64,000 nt of DNA from Galdieria partita. Lineage: Eukaryota; Rhodophyta; Bangiophyceae; Galdieriales; Galdieriaceae. Below the pieces are notes generated by a model. The model saw only the letters and a program-made list of their open reading frames with translations. It was not told where the DNA came from and made no database searches. Positions 10,230 to 20,742 of the stretch are shown in pieces; the stretch's first letter is position 1; every line of letters starts with the position of its first letter. The position numbers were made by a program, and so were the translations under genes. The stretch lies in contig BQMJ01000028.1 in assembly GCA_025991245.1 (NCBI GenBank), positions 124,001 to 188,000 on the forward strand, written 5' to 3'.

Positions 10230-11995
10230 GAAGCTTTTTTCATAGAATGGGACGTGGAAACTGACAACTTGGTTAGGGTTGGAAAATGATAGCAGCTGTT
10301 AGTATCAAGGAACAAACCGAATCATTTCATCTCATACGTGCAGGTTTACTGAAATTGGCAACTACAGAAGACGATGCATTGTTGATAGAAGTAGCCAATG
10401 AGTTTATTCGAGCAGACCCTGAAAAGAGATATTTGGTGGAAGTAGCTTTGGAAAGTATTTTAAAAGGCAAACAGGAAACCTCATCTACAGCAGTATTATC
10501 GTTGCCTGGTAAGAATGGAATGTTCAAGTTTGGAAAACGTAAATGGAAGAAAGAAAAGTCACCGAGTCACAAACAAAAGTGCAAATCCAAAGTCAAATAT
10601 AGCAAACGGAACAATTGGGATTGGGATTCAGTATTTTCATCTAATCTATGGGAAGACCATGCACCTGATTGTCAAAGAGTCGTTTTCAAAATACTACAAA
10701 ACGTGATGCAGCGATTGGAAAGCAAAAAGGAATACTTATCGTTACGTGAATGGTGGATGGAATGGGAATATTTTGACAAGGAGAGAAGGAAGCAAAGGAA
10801 ACGTCAATTACCCACCCAAGTGATGAAAATAGATCGTTCTATACGTGAAAGGAGAGCTGTTCAAGTATTTGAAAGAATTCAAGAAGAAGAAGAAGAAGTA
10901 ACGATAAAGGAAATAGAAATGGCAGCCAATGCAGTTGCTCGTATTTTAGATCATCGAGATACGAATCAAGACAATGGAAAGAGAAGAAAAGGATTTGTTT
11001 CTCGTCGTGTTGATTCTTTTAACACTTATTTATCAGAAATTGGCCAAGTCAATCGTCTATCTTTGGAAGAAGAGAAAGAAATATGCCAAGAAATAGCGAG
11101 ATTGACTCAATTGGAAGCAGTTCGTGAAGACTTGAGAAGAAAGATGGGTCGTTTGCCTCGAGAGAATGAATGGGCGCTGGAAATGAATCTTTCCGTTTCT
11201 GAGTTGAGAGTCAAATTGATAAAAGGACGCCGTGCAAAGAATCGAATGGTTGCTGCCAATCTTCGTCTTGTGATATGTTTTGCGAAACGGTATAGGAATA
11301 GAGGTGTTGCTTTTCAGGATTTGGTGCAAGAAGGTAGCATTGGGTTGATTCGTGGAGTAGAAAAGTATGATGCAAATCGAGGATTTCGTTTTTCTACTTA
11401 TGCGTCTTGGTGGATAAGACAAGGGATTCATAAAGCACTTTTGGAATGTTCCAGAATGTTTCGTTTACCAGTGCATGTGAATGAGATGATCAAAGATATT
11501 CGTAAGTGTTCGTTTGAGTTGATGAGTAGTCTTGGAAGAGAGCCCACCAAGTTAGAGATTGCTATGAAAGTGGGTATGCCTGAAGAGAAAGTTGTATTTT
11601 TATTACAACGGACGCAATCCGCTTTGAGTTTGGAAATGCCTCTCAGTCATGATATGGAATGCCGTACGTTGGCAGATGTTGTGCACTCCACAGGAGAAAC
11701 TCCAGAAGAGAATGCAGTTTGTAGTTCTTTAAGATATGATTTGGAAAGAGCTTTGGGTGTTTTGAATCTTCGTGAGAAAGAAATCATTCGTATGCGTTTT
11801 GGTTTAGATGATGGAAGAATGAAAAGTTTAGGTGAAGTTGGCCATTTATTTTGTGTGACTCGTGAAAGAGTTCGACAGATTGAGACTCAGGCTTTGAAGA
11901 AACTAAGAGGTTGTAACATGTTCTTAAAAGAATATATTGAATGGGTCAGTGATGAACGTCCAGTGGTAAAGAAGCCTATGGCTGTGGTAGATTAG
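9765..11995 (+). CDS. SIG: Plastid RNA polymerase sigma-70 factor
   Basis: Nuclear-encoded sigma factors direct the plastid-encoded bacterial-type RNA polymerase to promoters. Visible domains are region 1.2 (DSFNTYLSEIGQVNRLS), regions 2.1-2.4 (MVAANLRLVICFAKRYRNRG, FQDLVQEGSIGLIRGVEKYD, STYASWWIRQGIHKAL), region 3, and region 4.2 helix-turn-helix (VTRERVRQIETQALKKLRG). The N-terminal exon starts MSFYHSH and is basic and Ser-rich, consistent with plastid import. It is joined through an unusually long intron of 10011-10276, with an alternative donor at 10110 that also keeps frame; the product is 654 or 687 residues. The intron carries a CA/TA microsatellite. A start at the Met at 10286 without the first exon is possible but would lack a transit peptide. 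The stop lies 26 bp from the convergent COP1 stop. Confidence 0.9.
10177..10226. repeat. Compound microsatellite (CA)10(TA)15
   Basis: A perfect CA dinucleotide run is followed directly by a perfect TA run inside the first intron of the sigma factor gene. It is the longest simple repeat in the window. Confidence 0.95.
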
Positions 11996-12021
11996 AAATA
12001 GGACAAAGCGCAAACAAGCAG

Positions 12022-14095
12022 TTAGGAACCAGGAATCATTTCTAATACTTTAATCGTTCCTTGACTGTTGGCAACGACAATCAGTTGAGTTCTTTTTGGA
12101 CACCAACAAACAGAACTGACAAAATGAGTCGTATCTCTAGTCTCTTCACCAGTTAGTGGATTCTCACTATTCATTCTAGAGTTGAAATAAAAGTTATTGC
12201 CCAAAGAATATTCATTATCAGAATACTTACTGATAAAGTAACATAGGAATACTTATTTCCTTATAATACACATAAACTGCATTGTTTTCACTTCCACATG
12301 CAATATACTCTTCATTCGTTGATAATCCTACAAAGTTCTTTTCATTTTGATGTCCTTGAAAAGTTCTTTGTACAGTAGACTGAGATACATTCCATAGCTT
12401 TAATGTATTATCAGTAGAGGCACTAACCTATCCACAGTATGTATATATATATTTATATATAAAATGATACAACAACAACTTACGAGATGAAAATCATTCA
12501 AGAATTTGATAGAAGAGACTGCTTTTCGATGACCTCTTAGTACTTGTAGTGCTTGTTTGGTTTGACGCAAGTCATACATATAAACTTGATGATCCGCTGA
12601 ACCAAAACAGATTAAATGTTCCACAGTAGGATGAAATTGAACACAACAGACATTCGCTCTACACAATATAATATTCCAATCGACCTTCACAAAAACACAA
12701 AACTTACCTATTCTCAATAGTTGACACCGAATTCAACTGTAAACTACTCCAAATCTTCACTTTTCCATCATCCGAAGCAGAAGCAAATCTAGTAGGCTCC
12801 ACTTTGGAAAAGTCAACGCACCAAATACGCTTTTCATGTTCTTCAAATTCACTTAAAGTTTGACCCGTTATGGCATCCCATAAAGTTACAACACCTTCAT
12901 AGTCACTACTAAGAAGATGATTATGAATATAAGAATTCCAACTAAGACAACTCAATTTGGTTGGAGAAACCATTTCTTTCACAGGATAATGCGTATCCAA
13001 AACTGACTCTAATATATTTCCAAACTCAAATATTCTAATTCTCTTAGTCACACCTGCAGTTGCAATATATTCGGAATCCCTATCAAACTCAATGCTCGAA
13101 ATGATATTCGAAATATTCGGAATTTCTGCATGTTTCAAAATAGCCTTACAATGTAAACCTGAATATTTGGAAAATTTGTATAAATCTTCTCGAAAAGTAT
13201 TCAATACAACTCCAATACAATTTGACTCTGATTTTCTCTCTTGTGAATGCAAAGAATAAAATCGTTCTTCTAAATAATCGAAATGTTCCACAATACGTTG
13301 TCGCCTATTCATATGAAGAGAAGATGAGCTGTGCATATGTTCTTCTAACCAGTTGTCTTTCCATTGTCGCAATAATGGAGACTCGAATTCCAAATAACTT
13401 CGACTTTGTAACAACACTTCCAACTCCTCTTGTAAACGTTGAATAGTGGTTTCTTTTTTGGATATGGCTTGTTGTAAGAATTCATATAACAAAAATTGAT
13501 CTTCTCTCCTTTCCGTTCTCTCTCGTTGCTCCTTTTTGCCTTTCAAGTCTTCAATAAGAGCACTCAATTCTTCTGCAGATAAATTATCTACTTGGCTCAT
13601 TAACTGTTGCAAGTCTGCAGCTATAGAATAGGAATTGCTTCGTGTACGTTTCTTCCGCTTTCTTTCTTCATATATCCTGACTGCTTCATCAACTATTTGA
13701 CGTATTCAATCAACCAACACCCCAAAAAAACTTAGCTTTGCATACCTTCATAGTTGGGTTTTAACAGACTCATTACCAAATAACTTCCACATGAGGGGCA
13801 AGTGCTTTTGGTTTCCAAGTGTTTGGATATACATTCATAACTATGTAGTGTCAGTGAAGAAAGCAAGTCCAAATTAAACTTACCAAAACGTGTGTTGACA
13901 AGGAGTTACAAAAGAATCTTTCAAAGTAGTAAAACAAATAGGACTGTTATGAAAATAGAGTTCAAGAAACCCAATACAATGTTGACAAAAGTCTTACCAT
14001 TCTACCAACTTTTCTTCAGTAGAGTAGGCTGGACAACTGGCTTGGGGTAATTCAGAAGATTGACTTGACGTCTGATTACTACTTTTGGTAGACAT
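12022..14095 (-). CDS. COP1: COP1-type E3 ubiquitin ligase (RING, coiled coil, WD40)
   Basis: COP1 with SPA proteins targets light-signalling transcription factors for degradation. Seven exons (introns 13944-13997, 13841-13883, 13693-13745, 12659-12707, 12428-12483, 12176-12230) give 587 residues. The RING ([20 protein letters not shown] then CPSCGSYL) is spread over three exons, with its first Cys codon split by an intron. A coiled coil follows, then seven WD40 repeats with hallmark COP1 stretches: [102 protein letters not shown]. Arabidopsis COP1 has 675 residues; the linker between coiled coil and WD40 is shorter here. The assignment is very strong. Confidence 0.92.
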
Positions 14096-14208
14096 AATAA
14101 CCAGCTGTTAAAGGAATCTCATAGATCCAACTTTTCACCAATGAGAGATTGGTCAAAAGCTTTACGTAAATGAGGAATTCCTCATTTGTACTACTTATCA
14201 ACTTTTTA

Positions 14209-14985
14209 TTACTTTCTTTTAGTAAAATCATTTGCTTCTTGTAAGAGTCTCCACAAGTTTGGATCCCTATCCAAAACAGGCTTATAAATTGCAGTCAAAC
14301 ACTCTATTGAAGAAAACAAGTTGTGCTCCAAACACTCCAGCACGAGATGCATAAAACCAATCAAGGGAGAGGAATTCAAGTTGTCGTGTTTCTGTAAGCA
14401 AAGTTCGAACACTTCTTTCGCTAAGATTCGCTTTCCTTGAGTAATTAACCATAGCACTTGTCTCGTCACAAAAAGATCTTCTTCACTCTCCAACCCTTGA
14501 GACATCCACTTCTCCAAAATAACAGTATATGATTTACAGTCATTAAGAAAGCTGTAATATGAAAGTGCACGACGATAATCTCCATTTTCAATACATACTT
14601 CAGCTTCTAACTTGTACAATTCGTGTAAAATATTCTCTGAGCAATGCTTCTCAGAAACAAGTTTTTCCAGTTTTTTAAACAAAGTAGCTTTGGGTTTCAG
14701 ATAGTTGGGAAAAGTGCCAAGAAGACTCAAAACTTGCGACAAACTTTCTTCCGAGAAGAATTGCTTCTTCATATATTCTTGTGCTTTGTCAATCAACACA
14801 GAGGCACACTGGAACTGTTCTACCTTTGCTAGTTCTCTGGCACCATATAAAAGGCAATCGAAAGCCTCTTGTTTCTTTCCAGAGCGTTGCAATCGGTGAT
14901 ACAAAGCAGTGCACATTTGCTCAGCTTCATAAAAGGAGCCTTGTTCTATAAGTGACTCAAAGCGCTGTCGTTGAGCAACGGTCAT
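14209..14985 (-). CDS. GET4: GET4-like protein (tail-anchored protein targeting)
   Basis: GET4 with GET5 and SGT2 hands tail-anchored membrane proteins to the GET3 ATPase in the cytosol. The single exon encodes 258 residues made almost wholly of helical hairpins, as in GET4 (about 310). Matching blocks include an N-terminal EQGSFYEAEQMCTALYHRL, a middle region like the family LHxLxAxxxxxxxxYxxAxxHF pattern (residues 115-150), and a DLFVTRQVLWLI stretch corresponding to the family DxFVxRxVLxxL block. The C-terminal part is short. No membrane segments or signal peptide are seen. Assignment rests on overall pattern rather than a catalytic motif. Confidence 0.7.
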   Translation of the reverse strand: MTVAQRQRFESLIEQGSFYEAEQMCTALYHRLQRSGKKQEAFDCLLYGARELAKVEQFQCASVLIDKAQEYMKKQFFSEESLSQVLSLLGTFPNYLKPKATLFKKLEKLVSEKHCSENILHELYKLEAEVCIENGDYRRALSYYSFLNDCKSYTVILEKWMSQGLESEEDLFVTRQVLWLITQGKRILAKEVFELCLQKHDNLNSSPLIGFMHLVLECLEHNLFSSIECLTAIYKPVLDRDPNLWRLLQEANDFTKRK

Positions 14986-15257
14986 GAAACAATAATCGAT
15001 GATTCACAAAGAGACTTGAAAATATTGCTCTTCTGGTTGGAGTCACAAAGTTGAGGTCAACTTCCATCAAAATAAAATTCCAAAATACAAACTATACGAT
15101 AAATGAAAACAAACTGATAAAGCAATCTGGCACGAACTGGGAATCCGTATAACTTGAAAATCTTTACACAAGTTGTATAAAAGACAATAATAACATGTCA
15201 GCAATTATAATTCACGTTCCATAGCCCATAACAACAATGATTCATTCTTATGATGGC

Positions 15258-16509
15258 TTATATATACGATCCATAATCGACATAATTTTCCTTCTGTTTG
15301 GAATCTGACGAGATTGGCTTCATAAACATTCCACATACACTAACTCTTTGATCCATTTCAAAAGAAGGAAATATCCCTTGCTGATAGGTTAAGACCCCAA
15401 TAACCTTTGCAGGAACACCACTAACTACCATAAATGGCTCAACGGATTTTAACACCTAATGCATTTCAATCTTGATGTAAAAAAGTGGAATGAATACTTA
15501 CAACCGAGCAAGCAGAGACATATGCACCACGACCGACGACTATATTACCTAAAACAGTAGCACCTGCACCTAGTAAGACTCCATCATGTATTTTAGGATG
15601 GCGATCACCAGTTTCCTTTCCTGTACGTAATTGAATACAGTTTATCTCGTATTTTGATAAACGTATATATCGCTTACCAGTTCCACCTAAAGTAACATTA
15701 TGTAGCATAGATACATGATTTCCTACTGTCGCCGTTTCACCTATGACTACTCCCGTTGCATGATCAATAAATACACTGGAGCCAATTTTGGCAGCTGGGT
15801 GTATATCCACAGCAAAACTCTTCGACACCAAACTTTGCAAGTAAAGAGCCAAAGGTTTCCTCCCTTTTTCCCATAACCAGTTGGCTAAACGATAACATTC
15901 CAAAGCATGAAAACCCTTGCTGAATAAAAGTGCCTGAATAGCATGCTGTGTTGCCGGATCTCTTGTTGTCACAGCCATCAAGTCCTTTCGAATAGCACTC
16001 CGGTAACTAGACAAGAAAAAGATTTCAGGCATCAGATAAAGAAAAAACGGAGACCTTACCATTCTGAGTCACTCATGGCTTCTCTTAATAACTCCATCCA
16101 TTGAGTTGCCTGAAAATATCCAGATTCCAACTTACTCGCCAAGTGAAAAGACAGAGCATCCTCTAGAGAGCGATGGTTCAAAACAATGGCAAACAGAGTA
16201 CTGGCCAAGTGAGGCTCATTCCTAGCACCTATCTCTGCTTCTCTCCTTATAAGTTCCCACAAGGGGTCCTAATATATTCAACCCTCAAATTTTCCATTCT
16301 ACTCAAACAATAGAAACTATACTTGCATCTGCTTCTCTCAAGCTCCTTGCAAGTTCTTCAGGAGTAATTGGCGAGCCAAAACCTGGACCAGTTACTTGCA
16401 GTTCTTTCCCAAATAACGGAGGTGGAAACGCGATACGAGTATTGTTTCTTGTAGAATGTTTGTCAAGACTAGAGCTAGAAAGGTTTCGCTGAGCAAAATG
16501 ATTCATCAT
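15258..16509 (-). CDS. cysE: Serine O-acetyltransferase
   Basis: This enzyme acetylates serine with acetyl-CoA, the committed step to cysteine, and binds O-acetylserine sulfhydrylase through its C-terminus. Five exons (introns 16269-16317, 16007-16059, 15621-15677, 15456-15501) give 348 residues. The helical N-terminal domain (DPLWELIRREAEIGARNEP, SIRKDL-like AIRKDLMAV, RDPATQ) leads to the left-handed beta-helix with AVDIHPAAKIGSSVFIDHAT, GVVIGETATVG and GGTGKETGDRHPKI. The last motif exists only when the 57-bp third intron is removed; that intron has no in-frame stop. The first splice donor (GTTTCT) is weak. The C-terminus ends in Ile, the residue normally needed for docking into the partner enzyme. 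The N-terminal 60 residues may be a targeting sequence. Confidence 0.92.
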
Positions 16510-16737
16510 AGATCAAGTGACGAACCACTCAACTGGATTTTCTGCCAAATCTTTGTCAAGCATGAAAAGTTATGCCATATATTGAAAAATTTGGATTGTT
16601 CGTTCTACGTTTTATTATCAAAATAAGATGTCTCGTATTCGATATACATCCAAAATCTTTGAATATAGAGATGTGATGCTTTCCACGTTCTATTCCCAAA
16701 GAAAAATCACTTCCCTGTCATCATTCCTAACCATATT

Positions 16738-19700
16738 TCAAGTTCTTCTCAGAGATCTCTTTCGTTTTTGGCGCCATGCATTTTTCTTCTCTTTGGATTT
16801 CCCGCCCACTTTGCCGTGAGAATAACTCGAATGCAATGGAATATATGCAAAAGGCTGGGGCATTCCAGGTCTTTGTACATCTCCTTGAGCTTTTGTGGAG
16901 CGGAACTTGACACCAGTCTCTATATCTTCGAACTTTCTATGCCTCTTTTGTTTATCCAAAGGTACTTTGCCTGTTCTCTTGCGTCCACTTGAACGAGAAA
17001 ATGAGGGGTTGAACTCTATGGAGTTTTGAATACGATGCGAATCTTCCACATTGACCTCTTCGTCCTCTTTGATGATAATTCTTCCCGTCTCCGTATACTG
17101 CACTGCATCTTTGTCTCTTCTTGAGTCTTTCCTCTCCATTTTCTGTCTTCTTATCAAATTTCTTCCATGCGTCATGGTGCTCAAGATATCCAAGGGTACC
17201 TAATGAGAATAGTGAGTTTCTTCAAGGATAAACGACACAAATACTTGCCTCTTCGTCGTTTGCAGGATGAACACTTGTTGCATCTTCTAAGGAATGTGTA
17301 TCATCATCTTGAAGAGCTTCGTCCCATGTTCTAGGCTCCTTGCCTTCTTTGTTTAGTCGTTTCTTTCTCTTATTTCGTTCCCAGGTTTTTCTAACATGAT
17401 GAAATAACGGATAGTGTTCCTTAGGAACAATACTTTCTAGCTTTGACACCTCACATCTACGTAACAGTCTCTCAAGGATTACTTTCACTCTTCTTCGCAA
17501 GTCTTCCTTCGAATCAAAAGATACATCCATTAGCCTACTCATAACTGTATCTGCAACAAGAAGCAGGTCATTTTCCTCACGTAAGACAGTAACTAACACT
17601 TTGATGAGATTCAAAGCAGCACGAACAACTTCATTGCTAGGATGCTGCAATAACAGAGTTACAGGACCAGGACACCATGCTTGGTCACTCAACGAAGAAG
17701 AAGCTGGATGTAAGGAAATGATAAATAATTGTAGTATCATTTGTTTCAAATTTGTGTTGTATTGAAGTTCTCCACGATATTCAAATATAATTCTACCCAC
17801 AGTATCCATGGTCGCTGCTAGAATGGTTGTCGATTTACCTGCCAGTCCTGCAATGACTTTGCTGAAAATCTCTTGCAAACCTTGTTGTTCTTGTTCTGCC
17901 AAATTGTCCGGATTTTTAACAGAGAAACTATTTCTATAACGTGAAACAGCATCCAAAATAGCCTGAAAAGCTGCATTTCTGGCCTTTGACGATTGATCTC
18001 TGGTAGACAAAATCCATTCTGTTAGAACTTGTGGTAGCGCTTCTTTGAATTGTTCTAGAGTCAACTTTTTCAAACAAAGAGACATGGATGCAATTCTTAA
18101 CGCTCTAGCACCAGCAGTTACAGTGTTTTGTGCAGTTACCAGTTTGTGAAAAAGATCCCATATACTATCACTACCAGTGACTTGTTCTAGAACAGGCTCT
18201 GTAACGTCATTATGTTCCGTCTTCAACATGTCCAATAAGGCACGATAAGATTTCTTTTGTAAGGATCCATCACGACTTTCAGCTAAATTGGATAACAAGG
18301 TCTTTTGTAACAACTGCATTTCTGGTGTATCAAATGAAAGTACGTGGGCTTCCATCAAAGCAATAGCCAATTGTAACCAAATACTTTGGCGATTATCGAC
18401 TCTGTTATTTTCATTCGAATCTACACCATTAGCAACTGAATCAAGTAGTCGTTTCATAATCTTTCGTAGATAGTCTGCAATAGTGCTTTGTGAAGAACAA
18501 ACTTTTGCACCCAATGTTATGGTTTCTATCACAAGATTTCGTTTCTCTGCTGAACAGTCAAATGAAATACGAAACAATATAGGAAGTATTTCTTTCATTG
18601 CATTGGATAACACTGGAGAATAGATTTGCGAGTCCGTGACACTTTGACACAAGTTGCGAAATCCTCGAACGATTTCCATCTGTGCATCGCTGTCCTTTCC
18701 TTTGAAAACTTCCATCAAGGGCTCACGAAGTTGTACCAAGCCTTTATCTATGTCATCTGGTTCTCTACAAAACGACGCAAAGGCATTCCAAACTGATAAT
18801 TGATACATTCTCCAATTCTTTGCTTCCACTTCTAGTCCTTTTAGTGTAGCTTGATATATTTTCTCAGCAAACAATTTGTACAACGGTAGAATGTGAGCAT
18901 GAAATAGCTGCAATGAAGATTGACGAGTATATTTACACAACAAATCCAATAGCCACATATTATGAACATCATTTGAATGTTGATGAATAGGAATCAACTG
19001 CAAACAATACTTTGCACCTCCATACTTTAAACAGGATCCAAATATATGCTGTATTTGTTGCAAACTTGCATTGTCTTCTTGTCGATATTCCAAATTGTTT
19101 CGAATGGTTATCAAATGATTCAATATCTGAATGATGCTTTCTGCTTCTTTGCTCTCTGATGAAGAATGAGAGTTCTTACTTTGAATGACCAAAGTTGTCA
19201 CTAGTTGATTCAGAATCTCGCAAGCATACATAAATATGGAAGAAAATCGCACACTCGTCAACTGACAAAAGTAAGAGCAAATGGAAGTTGATGCCAAGAC
19301 AAAAGGAAACTTTTCTCCCAACATCACAATGAAACGAAGAATAATTTGAGTAATGCGCTGAGTTGCAGCTCTCTCCAACCAAATAGAAACCTCTAAACTA
19401 TCCAAAAGTTTTTCAATCACAGAACAAACCAAAGATACATTCGGAACGACCTCCAGACAACTCACTCCAAAGCAGAGTGACCAAATATAACCTAATAGTA
19501 CAGCCAAACCCATTTTCTGAGAAGGACAACCATTTTGCAAAAGATGATTGAATAGTTCATGAACATCGCCATCAATAAGACGTCTCTTTCCCATCAACAA
19601 GTTTTCTTGTGTACCATTCATAACTTGCTTAGAACGTTCATAGTCTACTCGTAATACAGAGGAAATAACTGCATAGTTTAGCTGCCACAAAACAGCATTG

Positions 19701-20557
19701 TCTCGTTCAAACTGAAATAGCCTTTCTATCAACTGCAAAATGTCCTTTCGAGAAAAGAATGGAAGAATAACTTGCATCAATTGCAATGAACGATAGATAT
19801 AAGAATTGTTGGAGGACTCCAAAAATTGGTTAAGACTAGCCATTGTCGAAGATGAAGAAGTATGAGTTGCAACTGCACCTTTTTCTCCACCATACAAACG
19901 ACCAAGTAAGTTGATCATTTTCTTTCTAACCTTTGCTCCACTATAAACACTCGATGAGACCATTCTCTGAATACATCGTTGCACTACGGGTTGAGGCCAA
20001 TCGGTGGCACGAATTCTAAACAAAACGTCAGTCACGAATTCACCAGTCTCCACACCCAACGAATCAAAGGATTTTAAATCAAACAAACTTTCCATTATCT
20101 GCAAAAACTCCAAACCTTTCTTAGCAACAAGTCCTGCGCTGCACTCTTGTAGAGCCAGACGCATCAGTATTAACAAGTTTCGAATGCTTTCCGTCCTATT
20201 GTCCACTGTTCCAACTTGGCTTATTATCTTTTTCAAAGCAATTTCACAAACTGTCAAGTAAGCTACTGCATGACGAGGAGAATCTGGTGGAATACTTTCT
20301 GAAACTATTTCCAAGCTCCTTTTCAAAGAGGAATCATCTGGCAACTCTAAAACTTGTCCAAAGCAAGAAGGAATTCTCCTTGGATGGCTATCTACTTGAT
20401 ATGATATAATATTCTCTTTTGGACTTGTTAACGCTTCGTAGACACTATCAAAGTGGGTCAAAGGAGCCACACTTGCAACATCCATTCTCCCAATCAGCTG
20501 CTGCTTCACCGACGAGAGAGAGAATGATTGCAAGGACATAGCAGATCGATAGATCAT
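16738..20557 (-). CDS. RRP12: RRP12-like ribosome biogenesis protein
   Basis: RRP12 is a HEAT-repeat factor for maturation and nuclear export of pre-ribosomal subunits. Two exons give about 1256 residues, matching the family (about 1230-1300). The protein is helical throughout, with the NUC173-type region in the first third and a highly basic, Lys/Arg-rich tail containing KTWERNKRKKRLNKEG and KRHRKFED typical of nucleolar proteins. The intron at 17200-17248 starts with GC rather than GT (GCAAGT...TTAG): using the GT three bases on would throw the second exon out of frame, whereas the GC donor joins a 153-residue open frame. It is divergent from the TFIP11 gene across 185 bp. Confidence 0.8.
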
Positions 20558-20742
20558 GCTGTTGATGTGCTTTATAGATTGAAAAAAGTTATTCTAGTTA
20601 TTAGTGGAGTCGTAGAATATTGTTTGAATTCACTTTTCTATTGTTCGTTTTATAGGATGATGATCAACAAGATTCTTCAAGAGCACAATATATCAAGTTG
20701 GAAAAATCATGAGAGATTGGTGGTGGTTGTCTACGGTTATTG

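Noticed and set aside
17242-17248. A GT donor (GTATTT) for the RRP12 intron
   Set aside because: It leaves one dangling base and puts the next exon into a frame that soon stops; the GC donor keeps the long frame.
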